The position numbers and the translations under genes are program-made. This document shows positions 1 through 11,029 of a stretch of 64,000 nt of DNA, in pieces. The DNA is from Harmothoe impar (lineage: Eukaryota > Annelida > Polychaeta > Phyllodocida > Polynoidae): positions 33,283,618 to 33,347,617 of the forward strand of contig OX381707.1 in NCBI GenBank assembly GCA_947462335.1, read 5' to 3'. Every line of letters starts with the position of its first letter. Position 1 is the stretch's first letter. The notes below the pieces were generated by a model. That model was given only the letters and a program-made list of their open reading frames with translations. It ran no database searches and was not told the origin of the DNA.

Positions 1-735
1 ATGGGTCTAGATGCAAATGCATTATACATGGATATGTAAATAAGGTGTTAAAGCTACACTATGTATATGATATTATGTGAAATGCTGGTTGTGTGCAGGT
101 GAGGAATATATCCCTAGATGGTTATTGATAAGCCTCTTCCCACAAAGAATTCTCTAGGGCGTAATACCCTTGCCAACCCTCTATTGGAGCCACAGCTAAT
201 CTTTCGACCATTACAACTGTTACTACATCATAATCATATCTACAGTTGAAGCATTGCCGTAGAGCCAATACAAAAGTCTTGACAACGTTTTCACTACCAT
301 TGACTATACTCTACACCACCTGACATCCCTTTGTTTCCTAAATGGTTTGTTCTGCTGTAATTGCTGTCTGCTGTTCACAACCGGCAGTGGACTCCTCCAG
401 GAGGGGGTGCAGGGTGCCTGGAGGCTGATGCTATTTTTAGCTCCCTCCTGCCTTGGTGACACTGTGTAATGTGTGTTCTAGCGGCTTTTCAAACAGATCG
501 GCAACATTATGGACGACCCCTGCCATCCCATCCCCTTAAATCACACCGCATCATCACACCTATATAGAACCCCCTCCCTAACATCTCCTCCCCTACCCTG
601 ACTATACTCATTAACTTACCAACACAGGTAACCTCGAGGTGTAATATATAATATATATTCAACTCCCAATAGTTCCTTCTGGCCAGTATTATATCTATAA
701 CGGTACTTACAGGGTGATATATAGCTGGTCTATGG
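1..735. other. intergenic sequence without a recognised gene
   Basis: I see no exon with convincing composition and splice sites here. The longest frame, on the minus strand at 507-758, shows no domain and lies over simple C- and T-rich sequence. A short dyad (CTCCTCCAGGAGG) sits near 394. Nothing else is supported. Confidence 0.5.
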
Positions 736-900
736 AGGTATACCTTTAAGGGCAGCATAGTGATTCAATGTACTATGCGGTGTGTTTTTATGTCCTGATG
801 CATGAATGCAGACTTGCAAATAACTCGTCATAACTACAGTACGAGCATGATTCACCAACGTCGTTGGTGCATCATGGACCATGAGGCATCATTCAGGCAT
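736..900. repeat. degenerate copy of the TTAA-flanked (piggyBac-like) MITE family
   Basis: The segment carries the word set typical of the family found at 25.3, 44.2 and 57.1 kb: CCTTTAAGGGCAGCATAG, then TGATGCATGAATGCAG, then a second ATGCAT-like palindrome (GTTGGTGCATCATGG). The outer CCCTTT/AAAGGG ends are not both intact, so this is a decayed or truncated copy. It has no coding capacity. Confidence 0.4.
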
Positions 901-1032
901 TAAGGGATTAATATATAACACCATAGTACACAAGGCCCCAGTGTATATTTTTACTTCAGTTGCCTTCTTTGTTGGATTTTATGTTGATTACGCGCTATTT
1001 CTGTATTGCTGTCTAGATCTGTCTGCTGCCTA

Positions 1033-1280
1033 CACAGAGAGAAGAAGTAGGATCACTGTAACTCTCAAATGGGAGTCCAGCCCCGATCACTGAGGTAACT
1101 CTCCACACAACTCTAAAGTGACTCCCAATCATTAGGGAGTCTTAGAACAGAGTCATTATAGAGTCAATATAGAGTTATTTTAGAGTCCTGCTGATGTTAA
1201 GGAGTCACGTTAGAGTCCTGGGGAGAGTTACCTCAGTGATCACGTTGGGAGTTACAGTGATTCTACTTCTTTTCTGTGTG
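1033..1280. mobile_element. long-TIR MITE, copy A (TA target-site type)
   Basis: Both ends read CACAGA..AGAAGTAG followed by ATCACTGTAACTC, in opposite orientation, and the homology of the arms runs on through GATCACTGAGGTAACTCTCC, so the terminal inverted repeats are about 70 bp. The inside is made of variants of AGAGTC and GACTCC. TA dinucleotides flank both ends, which fits Tc1/mariner-type insertion. No transposase is encoded. A second copy in reverse orientation lies at 60398-60649, so this is a family and not a chance dyad. Confidence 0.75.
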
Positions 1281-1397
1281 TACCTAAAGTCAGTTAGTTT
1301 ATGAAGATCATCAACATGCTGATATGCTGCCAATAAAACTGCCTTCAAACTCATACGAAACTTTTTACTGTTTACCTTATCATTGCCATAGCCACTT

Positions 1398-1505
1398 CCC
1401 AGTGGGCACAGAACGTTGAATGAACATTGGTAAATGATTGTCAATGTTGAGTTAATGTTGATACAATGTCCATTCAACGTTGGACTGTATTTTGGGCTCA
1501 CTGGG
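1398..1505. mobile_element. CCCAGTGGGCACA MITE, copy 1
   Basis: The element is about 108 bp. It starts CCCAGTGGGCACAGAAC and ends with the imperfect complement GGGCTCACTGGG. The interior is a series of near-palindromic ATTCAACGTTGA and CAATGTTGA words. Three related copies lie at 9121, 36643 and 38708. It has no open frame and is certainly non-autonomous. I cannot assign it to a superfamily. Confidence 0.75.
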
Positions 1506-1836
1506 TTTGTTCCATTGGTCACTCCCCCTTTCATTCCTGAAGCCCCTTCACTGCATCATTCCCTCTTCAGGACATCCGACGCCTATGCCTTCATGCCTGC
1601 CGTTCCTCCTCTCACTAACCTCTCTATATTCATTTAACAGGCCCTGTTCACTTTTCTTCCCTCCCACCCTTCCTCACCAACTCCCTCCTTCATCCTCCCC
1701 AATTACACCCCAACAAAATGGCCAGGTCAACCCATCCCTACTACTATCCCTCCACCTTTGCCTCTGGACTAGTTCATAATCAGCAGTCGATGTGAGCAAG
1801 CCTACAGTGCCGACTGAGATGCTGTTCACCGAGCAG

Positions 1837-2039
1837 CACCATGGCGTTACCTGGCTCCCCTCCCTACCCCTCCTCCCGTACCCCTGTATGATCCTCCTCC
1901 TCCTGCTCCTGCCAACCTGCTCCAGTCCCTGCCGCATCCTGTATCGTACACCTCCACACACCGACTGATTCCTTCTCTCATTCCTACCCACATTGATAAT
2001 CGCTATGCTCCAGGCCTTAGGGTGCAGCGACCATCCCAG
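1837..2039 (+). CDS. candidate internal exon, proline-rich protein of unknown function
   Basis: A frame with no ATG runs open from the acceptor CGAGCAG|CA to the donor CCATCCCAG|GTTTAG, with codon boundaries at 1839 and 2037. The first half is rich in proline (PTPPPVPLYDPPPPAPANLL). The second half looks like an ordinary folded or linker region (SYTSTHRLIPSLIPTHIDNR, then YAPGLRVQRPSQ). The acceptor has a weak pyrimidine tract and the donor is below consensus. Part of the open frame could reflect the CCT-rich composition of 1.6-2.0 kb, but the varied C-terminal half argues for a real exon. I do not recognise the family. Confidence 0.3.
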
Positions 2040-2937
2040 GTTTAGTAATTATTATGTAAGATATTGGTCAGAAAAGCAAAGTGATATTCAAAAATGGCTG
2101 AGGTAAAATAAAATATGACTTATGCCTTACTCAAAAGAAATAACCCTCATAGAAATGGGAAAGTAAGGTGGTTGGTTAGTATTGAATAATATACCTGATA
2201 GTATCAACCAACCGTGGTTGGTCATAAATGGAGCTAATAAATGATTAATCACTAGGTTAATCACAAGTGACTGAGTTGTTAGCCAGTACTGTCCAATGTC
2301 AGAATATCAGTGTTGCTGTTTATGGTATATAGCAACCTAAACATCGCTTCTCTGGCACCATTTCTGGAGATTACACACCAGGCACTTGCTGACAGTTTGC
2401 TTCACTTAGGGGGTCAGTGATAGGATGTTGAGTCATGAATACCATACCATAACATACCACAGTCATAATCAAGTCTAAATACCATAGTATCTTATATCTT
2501 AATGGACTAAAGGCCAGCCACTAAGTTCGCCCCTCCCCCGAATCCATCTGGCCATGTATTAGATGACGGTACAGGCTGTCTTAAAAGCATTCATTGAATG
2601 CGACAAGCTATACAATGGACAATGCCTTGTTTTATAGCATAGGGGATGATGCGGTAGGGACATAATTAACGCCCCTATAGCATCATATCATGGTAAAAGG
2701 CCTTGTACTTACTACCAAAGGTTAGCTCAACATGTGCTGGATTCTCGACCCAGTTGCCGGACAGTTGACAGGTAGCGACAACACCTTGTAGCTAGTAGTA
2801 TATACATAACGAGTAACTCGGGGGAGGATGGTGACACTAGGGAGTTGCTCAGGCCGGTCCTGCACGGCCGCGTGTTGCCATCGTTACGGGAGGAGACATC
2901 GTTGTGAACTAGGGTCTCTCCCCTACCTCCTGACAAT
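2040..2937. other. non-coding sequence with small hairpins
   Basis: No exon is supported. Two imperfect hairpins are visible: GTTGGTTAGTAT against AGTATCAACCAACC around 2170-2212, and TTTATAGCATAGGGG against CCCCTATAGCATCAT around 2632-2686. Either could be a remnant of a short transposon. The frame at 2727-2936 on the minus strand has no supporting feature. Confidence 0.4.
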
Positions 2938-3195
2938 AGCTTATAGCTTTATGATATAAAGCTATAACTTAGAGCTTTATATTATATACTTATGGCTTTA
3001 TAATATAAAGCTATAACTTATAGCTTTATATCATATACTTATGGCTTTATAATATAAAGCTATAACTTATAGCTTTATATTATATACTTATGGCTTTATA
3101 ATATAAAGCTATAACGTATAGCTTTATACCATATACTTATAGCTTTTTAATATAAGGATTTAGCTTATAACTTTATAATATAAAGCTATAAGCTA
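2938..3195. repeat. AT-rich tandem repeat of alternating inverted words
   Basis: About four copies of a unit near 61 bp are built from AGCTTTATA and its complement TATAAAGCT, joined by ACTTATGG or AACTTATAG. Because each unit holds both orientations, any stretch can fold into a cruciform or RNA hairpin. The last copies are diverged. No coding potential. Confidence 0.8.
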
Positions 3196-3281
3196 TACAA
3201 TTATCATGCTCATTTTCAAAGCATTCTATATAGATCTTCATTTTTGTTGCATGCAAAATATGCGTTAACAAATCAAGATAC

Positions 3282-3710
3282 TTGTTAAAACCTCAAGGAT
3301 CCATTGTCATACTTCCACTTCTACTGTGTATGTCGTGCTTGGCGATGAAAACCTTAAAACATAAAAAGGAATCTGTGAGTTTATCAAAGTATGAAACCTT
3401 ACAAAATGTGAACCTCCTTTATATAGATAGAGTATCACTAAAGATACAACACTGGGGTTACTCCACCCCTCCTTGCATTACACAGCCAAAAATAATTTTC
3501 TCATTTCAAGATAATAAGATAAATAAACTCACCAGGCTAAAATATTTTTTCTTAAAACTTGTCATTTGTCCGCCAGGCAAGTTTATTCATCTTAGTTTCT
3601 TGGAAAAAAGAAAATTATTTTTGGCTGTTTATTTAGGCTTAGTACTCCTCAGTATGTGTATTATAGGCTTAGTATTTCTCATTAACCATTGGCTGCAAAT
3701 GTGTCAATGA
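3282..3710 (+). other. 142-codon open frame of doubtful status
   Basis: The frame reads from an ATG-like start through a hydrophobic stretch near its end (LFLAVYLGLVLLSMCIIGLV) that would qualify as a membrane segment. It has no recognised domain, and the region is about 65% AT, where hydrophobic frames of this size arise easily. The middle (SLSKYETLQNVNLLYIDRVS) is protein-like. It could be a single exon or a decayed gene piece. I list it as uncertain, not as a gene. Confidence 0.12.
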
Positions 3711-3748
3711 TCTAATTGTGTCAATGATCTAAGCTTGGAAATAGTCTT

Positions 3749-3895
3749 CCCAGTAAACAAAAAAAAAGTTATACAACGTTATATAACGTTTCTCTATGGC
3801 TCATTTTTATGGCAAAGCTTTATACTGTTATATAACGTTAAAAACGTTATTTAGACTAAAAGGACATATAGACTAAAATAACGTTTTTTAGGTGG
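3749..3895. mobile_element. CCCAGTAAACAAAA MITE, copy 1
   Basis: It starts CCCAGTAAACAAAAAAAAAG and continues with several AACGTTATATAACGTT words. The right end is less well kept (AAAATAACGTTTTTTAGG). A better-preserved copy with both termini lies at 18889-19013, and the shared start plus AACGTTAT words define the family. Confidence 0.6.
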
Positions 3896-3899
3896 GTTG

Positions 3900-4605
3900 C
3901 AACTTTGGTTTTGTTGAATCTATGTATTCATAAGATGTAAAAGATGTTTACACTTGTGAGCAGCAATCTACTTAAACTGTTTATTGCAATTACTGTGGAA
4001 TTAGAATACTTTAAAAATGAATTTGGGGTGTACTATGTACGACAGTTATGAGCGAGAGGCTGCAAACACATGACATATAATTCGAGACTTTAAAACACCC
4101 ATCTAATAATACCTGCTAATAATTACTTGACCTGTATGTAGTTTTGAACTGTGATGCTTCGTGGGGTTTGCCATGGATCATATTGCAATATATTATGTAG
4201 TGTATCCTATATGTTATGTCATCAATAGTTCGAGATAGCGTTTACAATCATGATGCATGAATGCAGCAACAGTGCGTAACCATGACATGTTGCGTTCATG
4301 CATCACACCAATCGGTCGACACTAACTCCAATGTCAGAACTCGCCCCTGGTAAACTAATTACCAATACCCGTCGCATCAAGGCAAGCAATATCCCCTATT
4401 TGTTTCTGGACTCCATGCATTTACATCGACAGCCATGTGAATATAGATACAACTTGCAGTCTTGAAATGGACATTGCAAAAGAATCACTACCTTATTAGT
4501 CAAAAAGTCCATGTTCTTACTGCACATGGCCTTGCTGCACCATGGCGTCCACGTGGCCCTGGGCATACTATAGCTCCCAGCTCCCGGACACAGGAGGAGA
4601 GGGGA
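3900..4605. other. non-coding, includes a remnant of the TTAA MITE family
   Basis: No exon is supported. Around 4245-4320 the words TGATGCATGAATGCAG and GTTCATGCATCACACC form the internal palindrome pair of the TTAA-flanked MITE family, here without recognisable ends. Confidence 0.4.
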
Positions 4606-4609
4606 GGAG

Positions 4610-4817
4610 GAGCAGCTCACGGTGCTGCCGGGGAGGGAGAGGAGGGAGGCGGCAGAGGCAGCTCATGGTGCGGGAGCAGCTCAACAGGGAGTACAAGGGG
4701 AGCAGCTCAGTTAGTCTCTAGCCACCAGTCTGTGAGCAGTAGCTGTGAGCAGGTCACCACCCACAGTGTTCTTGTCCTACCCCTATACAACACACAGCAA
4801 CAACACCGAGCAGCTCA
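4610..4817. promoter_or_regulatory. cluster of four GAGCAGCTCA palindromes
   Basis: The 10-mer GAGCAGCTCA occurs at 4610, 4674, 4700 and 4808, with near copies (GGCAGCTCA, GTGAGCAGGTCA) between. GAGCWGCTC is a perfect palindrome around one base, which suggests a binding site for a dimeric factor. The overlapping plus-strand frame (4462-4875) is Gly/Ser/Ala-rich because of this composition and I do not call it a gene. The same motif recurs through the window (see findings). Confidence 0.4.
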
Positions 4818-5106
4818 CTGCACTGGGGAAACACCCAAATGTATAAGGATTACCTTTCAGTGTAACTCCAACTAACCTGCAAATCAGTGTTATTGCTAGT
4901 ACATTGAGCTATCATCTGTTACCAGTGTAACAGATCATCATCACTCTCCCCATTGGACCACACATGAGGAGGATTCATTGCATTGGATAGTAACACCTAT
5001 ATTTGGAATACTCACCTCTTATATCTTATAGCAGGGATTGTTATTAATACTGCAATGAAATATCATCACTGTCATCACTATATCAGATAAGCACTATCAT
5101 CACAAT

Positions 5107-6300
5107 ACCACCTGGACTTTACCTGCTGCTACAACTCATAGTACCAGAGCTGGTGAAAGCAACTGGAGCCTGTTTCTGCGATATAAGTGTGTTGAGCAGC
5201 TCTGAGCTGCTCTCCAACTAACTACTTACTAACTAATATACTTCTGGATTACTAAACAGGCTGGAGACAGATTAAGTCTCTATGTGCTGACTCTGCATGT
5301 TTACTCTACAATAAGCAGTAGGCAAAGCCAGCAGAGCAAGCTGAAGGCAGCATCAGCAGAGCCAAATCACCCCTTTCCCACCCACCCAGCCATATCTACA
5401 TATACCCAGCCAGACCTCCTTGGGGACAGCTCAGACCTGATAGTAAATACATCCATTGAGAAGCCACTGCACTCTATTCTATACTCCTGCACCCTCTCAC
5501 CCTTACCAGGTGCCATATGGATTCTTAGAGATAGGAGAATAGAGAGGGGTGCCTAGGTGCAGTAAGGACAGTGCAGTCTGTAGGTGTGGGAGGAATCAAT
5601 ACTGATGTTTGATCAATCATAGATTGATTGCCTCCAGCAGCCCCCTGAGTGTACCTGGCACACCTGTAAGTGGAGTCTGGATCCGTAGTCACCTGGAAGC
5701 TAATCCCTGGGAGGCTGTGATCCGTGAACACCTGCTGTGTTGTTTTGAGAGCTTGTGCCTTTTTCAGGATTAACTCACCCTATCATTGCTACTGTGTTAA
5801 ACACCTATACTAGATGCTATTTCAATACTTAAAGCATTGAAGAGGTACCTGGACTTTAACTCCACACCCAAAGGCCAGTTGATATTGCTTCATATTGTAG
5901 ATAATAGCTTATTTTGCTATTGACACCTGCTTTGATTTATGAATGAATCTGGATAATCTGGAAAAGTGAAGCACATCACCTTAAACTAAAAAGCTACCCA
6001 ACCCAGATTCAGGTGAGCATTGACAGAAAGTGTATCAGGATCTTCAGTGTCCTCAAACTATTCCCATACAGTTTATATATACATACCTTCCTCAAGTGAC
6101 CAAGAGTTTCCCGGAATTTAGCTGACTCTTACCCACCTGTGTACCTACCTGTGGGCGTCATTAACTGCTGAATGTTTACCTGAGAAGTAAGGCTGACCAG
6201 GTAGCTAACCCTCCTCCAGGTAGCTGGTCCTCCAGTTGGCAGTTCCCTCAGGTAGTTAGCCCTACATAACACCTGTTCTGAGCCAACACTGCAGGTGTGC
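5107..6300. promoter_or_regulatory. dense cluster of ACCTG/CAGGT E-box halves
   Basis: About 15 ACCTG or CAGGT words occur, about 13 of them between 5658 and 6300. Chance gives about 1.25 per 640 bp for a pentamer counted on both strands. CACCTG is the site bound by Snail and ZEB-type zinc fingers and by some bHLH dimers. The cluster could be an enhancer, or a relic of a duplicated segment, since CAGGTAGCT and TCCAGGTAG repeat locally at 6198-6255. The motif enrichment is seen; the regulatory role is inference. Confidence 0.3.
5319..5509 (+). CDS. weak candidate exon, unknown protein
   Basis: The frame is open from the acceptor CAATAAGCAG|T to the donor CTTACCAG|GTGCCA. Residues such as SQQSKLKAASAEPNHPFPTH and later DLLGDSSDLIVNTSIEKPLH are not low-complexity. 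It starts after two bases of a codon and ends after one. No neighbour of matching phase was found, and it overlaps the E-box-rich segment, so composition could explain the open frame. Confidence 0.2.
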
Positions 6301-7025
6301 CTTACATAAGGTTACTGTTCTCTGTACACAGCCTACTGAGCAGATTGGAGCAGGTTGTGGAGTTGCTCCTTATAACACTACATGACCAGGAATATATCTG
6401 TGCACAAAGCTCTAGGATTGGTTCTGGATTAGGATAAAGACACCATCCGTGGCCCGACGTATAGTGGATTAAGCTAGGGTTAATCCAGGATTATGCTGTT
6501 TGTATAGTCACTCATCTACTGATAACAAGACAACATAAAACTATTGTGCATGATAGATATCATTGTGACATGTAAGTGACATCACACTGACCATATTACC
6601 ATTGAGCAGAAGGTGCAGCCACTATAGCAACGTACCCTGTCTGCATTCAAGGTCACGCTGATAACTACACTCCATCTCTCTAACAGGAGACATCCATCCA
6701 ACTGTTCATACCAAATAAGGTCCATATAGAGAGGACACGAGCAGCTCATCTAGATAGGGTCCAGAGAGTCGCTCATAAACATAGTGTTGATACTGTAGTA
6801 GTCTGAGCAACATTTTACATACTACTTACATCAGCACCGGACCTATTGTACAGTCCCAATCTCATTCAGTGGTACAGCCCCCACCAACCTCGCCCCTCCA
6901 GGTGAGAAACTCACCCCACAGGGTGCCCCCTGAGTGGCTCACATTTCCACACACAGTCCATATATAGCAAACTGAGCAACTCACAGGCATTAAACATTAC
7001 CAACACCTCCTCCTCGGGACTCAGG

Positions 7026-7449
7026 GTGTACCAGCGCCGTCACCACATTGTAGGGGATTCCTCCAGTGTGTCACCTCAGCCCCCCACCCCTACACCGCCA
7101 GGTGAGCAGCTCCCCACCCAGGAGCAGGCCTCCCCCCTGGAGCACCTCCCCCCTTCCCCTCAACGCCGCCCGCCGCCCCGCGTCGGGTGGCACCCCATGC
7201 ATCTAAAGAGGCCGCAGTTACAACCCGGAGACTCTCCTCCAGGGGGTGTACTCACGGTGGTGTCTACAGGAGAGGCGGCCGCAGCAGCAGCAGCGGCAGA
7301 CGCAGGAGGGGTGGTGTCCCATCACGCCGTGGAGGAGGAGGAGCCTTGTATCCCTGACCCTGGCCACACAACCTGCTGCATGTTTCGTATGAAGTTACAG
7401 AAACTTATTCCCTACTTCAGGCGGCGCGTCATCTTCGGGGAAAAAGATG
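7026..7449 (+). CDS. weak candidate exon, Pro/Ala-rich then basic protein
   Basis: A long GC-rich open frame has no ATG near its start and is open upstream to about 6910. It reads Pro/Ser-rich, then a run of eight alanines, then an acidic patch (AVEEEEPCIPD). It ends with a basic, more ordinary segment (CCMFRMKLQKLIPYFRRRVI) before a possible donor AAAGATG|GTGGGT. CpG is locally enriched, which favours an exon or CpG island. Two CCAG|GTGAG donor-like words lie inside or just upstream (6899 and 7099), so the true exon may be shorter. Confidence 0.22.
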
Positions 7450-7479
7450 GTGGGTGTATGATATGACATAAGTATATGA

Positions 7480-7905
7480 TTATATATAGGCCTATTGCTA
7501 TATACCTTTTTTTTTCTAGACATATATACATAGAGTGCTTCATCTCAACGTTAATATTCGATGATGGATTAGTGGTTTGAACCCATTAATAACAACGTAA
7601 TCGGAGACAATAAGAAAATATTGGCAGATCTAGGACGATGGGGAATTCTGTCAACTTGTTACTTGGCTTGCAAACTTGTACAAAGTTAGTATGTGTGACC
7701 ACTAGGTTGTTGCTGTAATGCTGTATAAAGGTAAATGAGTAAATGAAGCAGATCTACTCATAAAAGTCCTTAAATGTATGGATACTGTCCAAGGAATCCA
7801 TTTCCTGCTGACTTATATGCAATATATATCGTTCTGATCCTCATTCATCAGTCAAGGTATAACAACGTACATGTATTAACAAGAATATAGAGTAGCAAAA
7901 TAGTT
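7480..7905. other. non-coding, nothing recognised
   Basis: No open frame of protein-like composition, repeat or motif cluster is seen in this stretch. Confidence 0.4.
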
Positions 7906-7909
7906 CATA

Positions 7910-8340
7910 CTATACACTGTAAACATTGTTTAAAAACTAAACATAAAATGACCTACACATGTCTAAACTCAGATGTATATTTATCTTGCACATGTTTAAA
8001 AATAACGGTTTAGACTTTAAAGACATTCTATCTACATGTCTAAACATGTTTGGATGTTTACTCATTAAACACACCCGTTTAGATGTTGAACACTTGTAGT
8101 TTAGTCCACTTGGTGGCAGTTAGGTTCATGCATATATGGAGGCAGTTTTCTGGCTGCTATATTCTGTGGAATATGAGGATATAGCAATATTCTCACAGTC
8201 ATCACTTTTTTTCCTTTTTCCAGACTTAAAACACAATGGATATATCTAAAAATGTCATAATCCAAACATGTTTATAAATTAAACATCTTCTATCTAAACA
8301 TGTTAAGACATTAAACTTGATCTAACCTTACTTTTTTCAA
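7910..8340. repeat. TAAACATGTTTA-rich repeat, probably nested MITEs
   Basis: The segment opens with CACTGTAAACATTGTTTAAA and is filled with CATGTCTAAAC, ACATGTTTAAA and their complements. The same words return at 8222-8320 (CCAAACATGTTTATAAATTA). This looks like one or two short inverted-repeat elements split by unrelated sequence around 8110-8215. The ends are not clear. Confidence 0.4.
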
Positions 8341-8608
8341 TCCCACTTTATCGTTTAATATCTTGTACAGAAATACATCAGCATTGTAAATTTTGGGGCA
8401 TGCATGTACAGTTTATATAAATAAGGCCAATTCTAGGAAGTTGTAGCGGTTGCTGAATCGAAGTGTAACAAAACACCATATCCGCATCACTTTATTTATA
8501 ACTTCTCATCGCGATATTTCCGAGCTAGTAATCTGATACAGCCTTTCCGTTACTGTACAAAGCAATAACTTGCATGTGACTGCTTTTTATGTAGTAGTTA
8601 TAGGATGA

Positions 8609-8668
8609 GTACCAAGCTGTACGCGAAATACAGTTAAGGGAGCCTTATAGGCCCCTACAGCTTGGTAC
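8609..8668. repeat. 13-bp perfect inverted repeat
   Basis: GTACCAAGCTGTA at 8609-8621 is perfectly complementary to TACAGCTTGGTAC at 8656-8668, with a loop of about 34 bases. The flanks do not extend the pairing well. It may be a MITE remnant. Confidence 0.5.
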
Positions 8669-9120
8669 AAGGCCTATTGCTTATACCACTAGCTGTATGC
8701 AGTATACAAGAGGCGTGAAATGCTTTGTTCTCCATGCCCGCTGTGGTATATATAAATGCTCAGAAGCATCAGCCATAATATAACCGCTCCATTGAGAAAA
8801 AAACATCCCAAAATTGTCGATGTCTTTCACTTGTCTCATATCATTTCTTTTTCTTTTTTTTTCAAAAGTTGAGAATTTAAAAAAGAATTCCCTTGATCCC
8901 AGCTGATCAACCAAAATATTTCTTACTATGAGTTCACTAAGTGTTTTGTCAGAGGCCTGTTTTCTAAAGAAAAAAGGGGGGAAAGGAAAGAAAGAAAAGG
9001 GCTGATGCTCGCTCCATTTTTTTCTGCTCCAAAATCCTTTGGCCAAAACTATTTGAAAGTGAAATCCATTGACGAACTCTTTCTACTCTGTGGCCTATAG
9101 ACTGTACCCACATGATACAA

Positions 9121-9218
9121 CCCAGTGGGCACAGAACATTGAATCAACATTGACAACCGTTTGTCAATGTTGATTCAATGTTGATTCAACGTTGAACTGA
9201 ATTCTGTGCCGACTGGGA
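9121..9218. mobile_element. CCCAGTGGGCACA MITE, copy 2
   Basis: About 98 bp, with ends CCCAGTGGGCACAGAACATT and TTCTGTGCCGACTGGG. The interior holds AATCAACATTGACAA and TTGTCAATGTTGATT, so most of the element can fold on itself. This is one of the cleanest of the four copies. Confidence 0.8.
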
Positions 9219-9401
9219 AGGTAGTACCAGCCAGTAACTTATCGGCACTACAGTGATGTGTCACCGGTTCTGCATTTGTGTGGCATGCTGATACATGAGC
9301 ATAGTGTAGTACATTAAAGCACTATGCTGCCTTCAGAGGGTTACCTTTTTAATGTGATATATGCGGCATATACATTGAGGTTGTATCGAGTAGCCCTGGT
9401 C

Positions 9402-9600
9402 ACTGCATGAACATTGGCATTTAAGCAAACCTTTTATTGCTTAAAGTCACTATTTAAACAGCTTTAGGTTCACTAAATCCCATGTAAATGTCCTGGAAAA
9501 GTCATAATGACATTTAAGCAGCTTTTACTGGGATTAAATATGCTTATAGTGTGACTTTCAGTAGTCCGATTTTTGCTTGAATGCCAACATTTATGCAATG
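9402..9600. mobile_element. CACTGCATGAA MITE, copy 1
   Basis: Terminal inverted repeats of about 29 bp: the left end reads CACTGCATGAACATTGGC followed by ATTTAAGCAAA, and the complement of the right end reads CATTGCATAAATGTTGGC followed by ATTCAAGCAAA. The interior repeats ATTTAAGC and GCTTAAA words. A second copy lies at 35515-35699. No coding capacity. Confidence 0.65.
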
Positions 9601-10215
9601 GGTGTTTCAACGACCGCTCCTTCCCTGTAGTATAATGCCCTGTACTGCATTAAGTTCGTAGGGAGGCATTCGCTGATGAGATTTGGGTTTTGGGGTTTAA
9701 CCGTTTAGTTACTCCTAAAATGATTGAATCCGTCTGGAATCCAATGCCCAGTCACGTCAATGGCCTTTGGGCGGTCCCCAGAGCTCTTTGTGGTATTTTA
9801 CTCAAGTCCGGACACTTAATTTGCAACCTTTGAGGAAGGCACAGCCATCTTTAGGTTTGCTGATTCATACTGCCGTGATGGCTAATCTGCCTATTTCTAT
9901 AGTTCCACTGAGGACACCCACGTTGTAGGGTAGTAAGAGGTTTCAAATGACAAAGCTCATCGATGCAGTTATTCTTCCCAGTATGGTCATCAGTACAGCG
10001 TGGATATATGAGAATAATGATATATCCAACATATGTGTATGGGTACATTGATGCACAAATGATTTTTCTCATCCTACTAATTTTGTAACATGAGCCATTA
10101 TATTGCACTATGCTTTTATATTGAAACTGGAAGGTTATATTGAATAAGGGACATCTGCTGCAGACAGATATGCTCCAAAATGAACTATAATTATGAAGAA
10201 GAGTAGGTTTCTTAA

Positions 10216-10457
10216 CCCTTTTCAGAAGGAATGGCACAATAATTCTAAGTTTCAAATGTATTTGTCACCATGATACACTAATGCAGCGCCTGTGGTCAAC
10301 TCGCCAGCACTCCATTGATGCATCATGCCGACTTATCTCATGGGCTGTCAAAATGTATAAGTTACTTCGTTACACTTCGTTGGTGACGTTGCCGTATTCA
10401 TATATCATGATGACTATTTGGCGAGGTAAATTGAAGCAATATGCTGCCCTAAAAGGG
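10216..10457. mobile_element. TTAA-flanked MITE (piggyBac-like), diverged copy
   Basis: The left boundary is TTAA|CCCTTTTCAGAAGG. The right boundary is CCCTAAAAGGG|TTAG, one base off TTAA. Inside are the family palindromes ACTAATGCAGC and TTGATGCATCATGCCGAC, with ACTCGCCAG between. Length is about 242 bp, as in the copy at 57.1 kb. TTAA targets and CCCTTT ends are known for piggyBac elements. The assignment is inference. Confidence 0.55.
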
Positions 10458-10891
10458 TTAGTGGATAGCCCATAAGCCATGCCTTTGGGGATACGGGAGG
10501 TAGCTGGTTGTAGCTGGCAGCGCAGTTTAAGTAGCTTTAGTAATTAAAGTTAATTGCATCAAAGCTGTTAGGTAAATAAGGTCATTATGAGTAAAGGAAA
10601 AGGTATCAAATAAACTTTCTCCGAATACTTAAACTGATAGATATGGTACATACACTCGTACAGAAATGAAACCGTCATGCTAAATAGAATACATCTGACA
10701 AGTTATTGTGCCCTAAGTAACCTATTTGGTTGATTATTATACACTTTTCTCTTCGATGGGATATTGATGCAATCAAATAAATATTGTATGAAAACTGAAA
10801 TGCTCATGCCTATATTTCGTTTACTTTCAGGTAAGTCCCATTGAGAGTGGAGTGTGTCGTTCAAAGCAGATCCTCATGCAGGTAAGTGTTC

Positions 10892-11024
10892 GATAGACTA
10901 CACCTGTACCCTGGTATGCGTCATAACCACTGCCCCACAAGGTTGAGACGAGGTGTTATACACCGAGTCGCTGACCAGTGGGCAGTGGTTATGAAGGCAT
11001 ACCAGGGTACAGGTGTCGTCTATC
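10892..11024. mobile_element. hairpin MITE with 44-bp arms
   Basis: The left arm GATAGACTACACCTGTACCC continues TGGTATGCGTCATAACCACTGCCC. The right arm is its complement with about four mismatches, ending GGTGTCGTCTATC. The loop of about 45 bp is unrelated. A decayed relative lies at 38395-38455. It could also be transcribed as a long hairpin RNA, but no evidence shows that. Confidence 0.7.
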
Positions 11025-11029
11025 TGACT

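Noticed and set aside
4462..4875. 137-codon Gly/Ser/Ala frame
   Set aside because: It follows from GAGCAGCTC and GGAGGGAG repeats. No splice sites, signal or domain support it.
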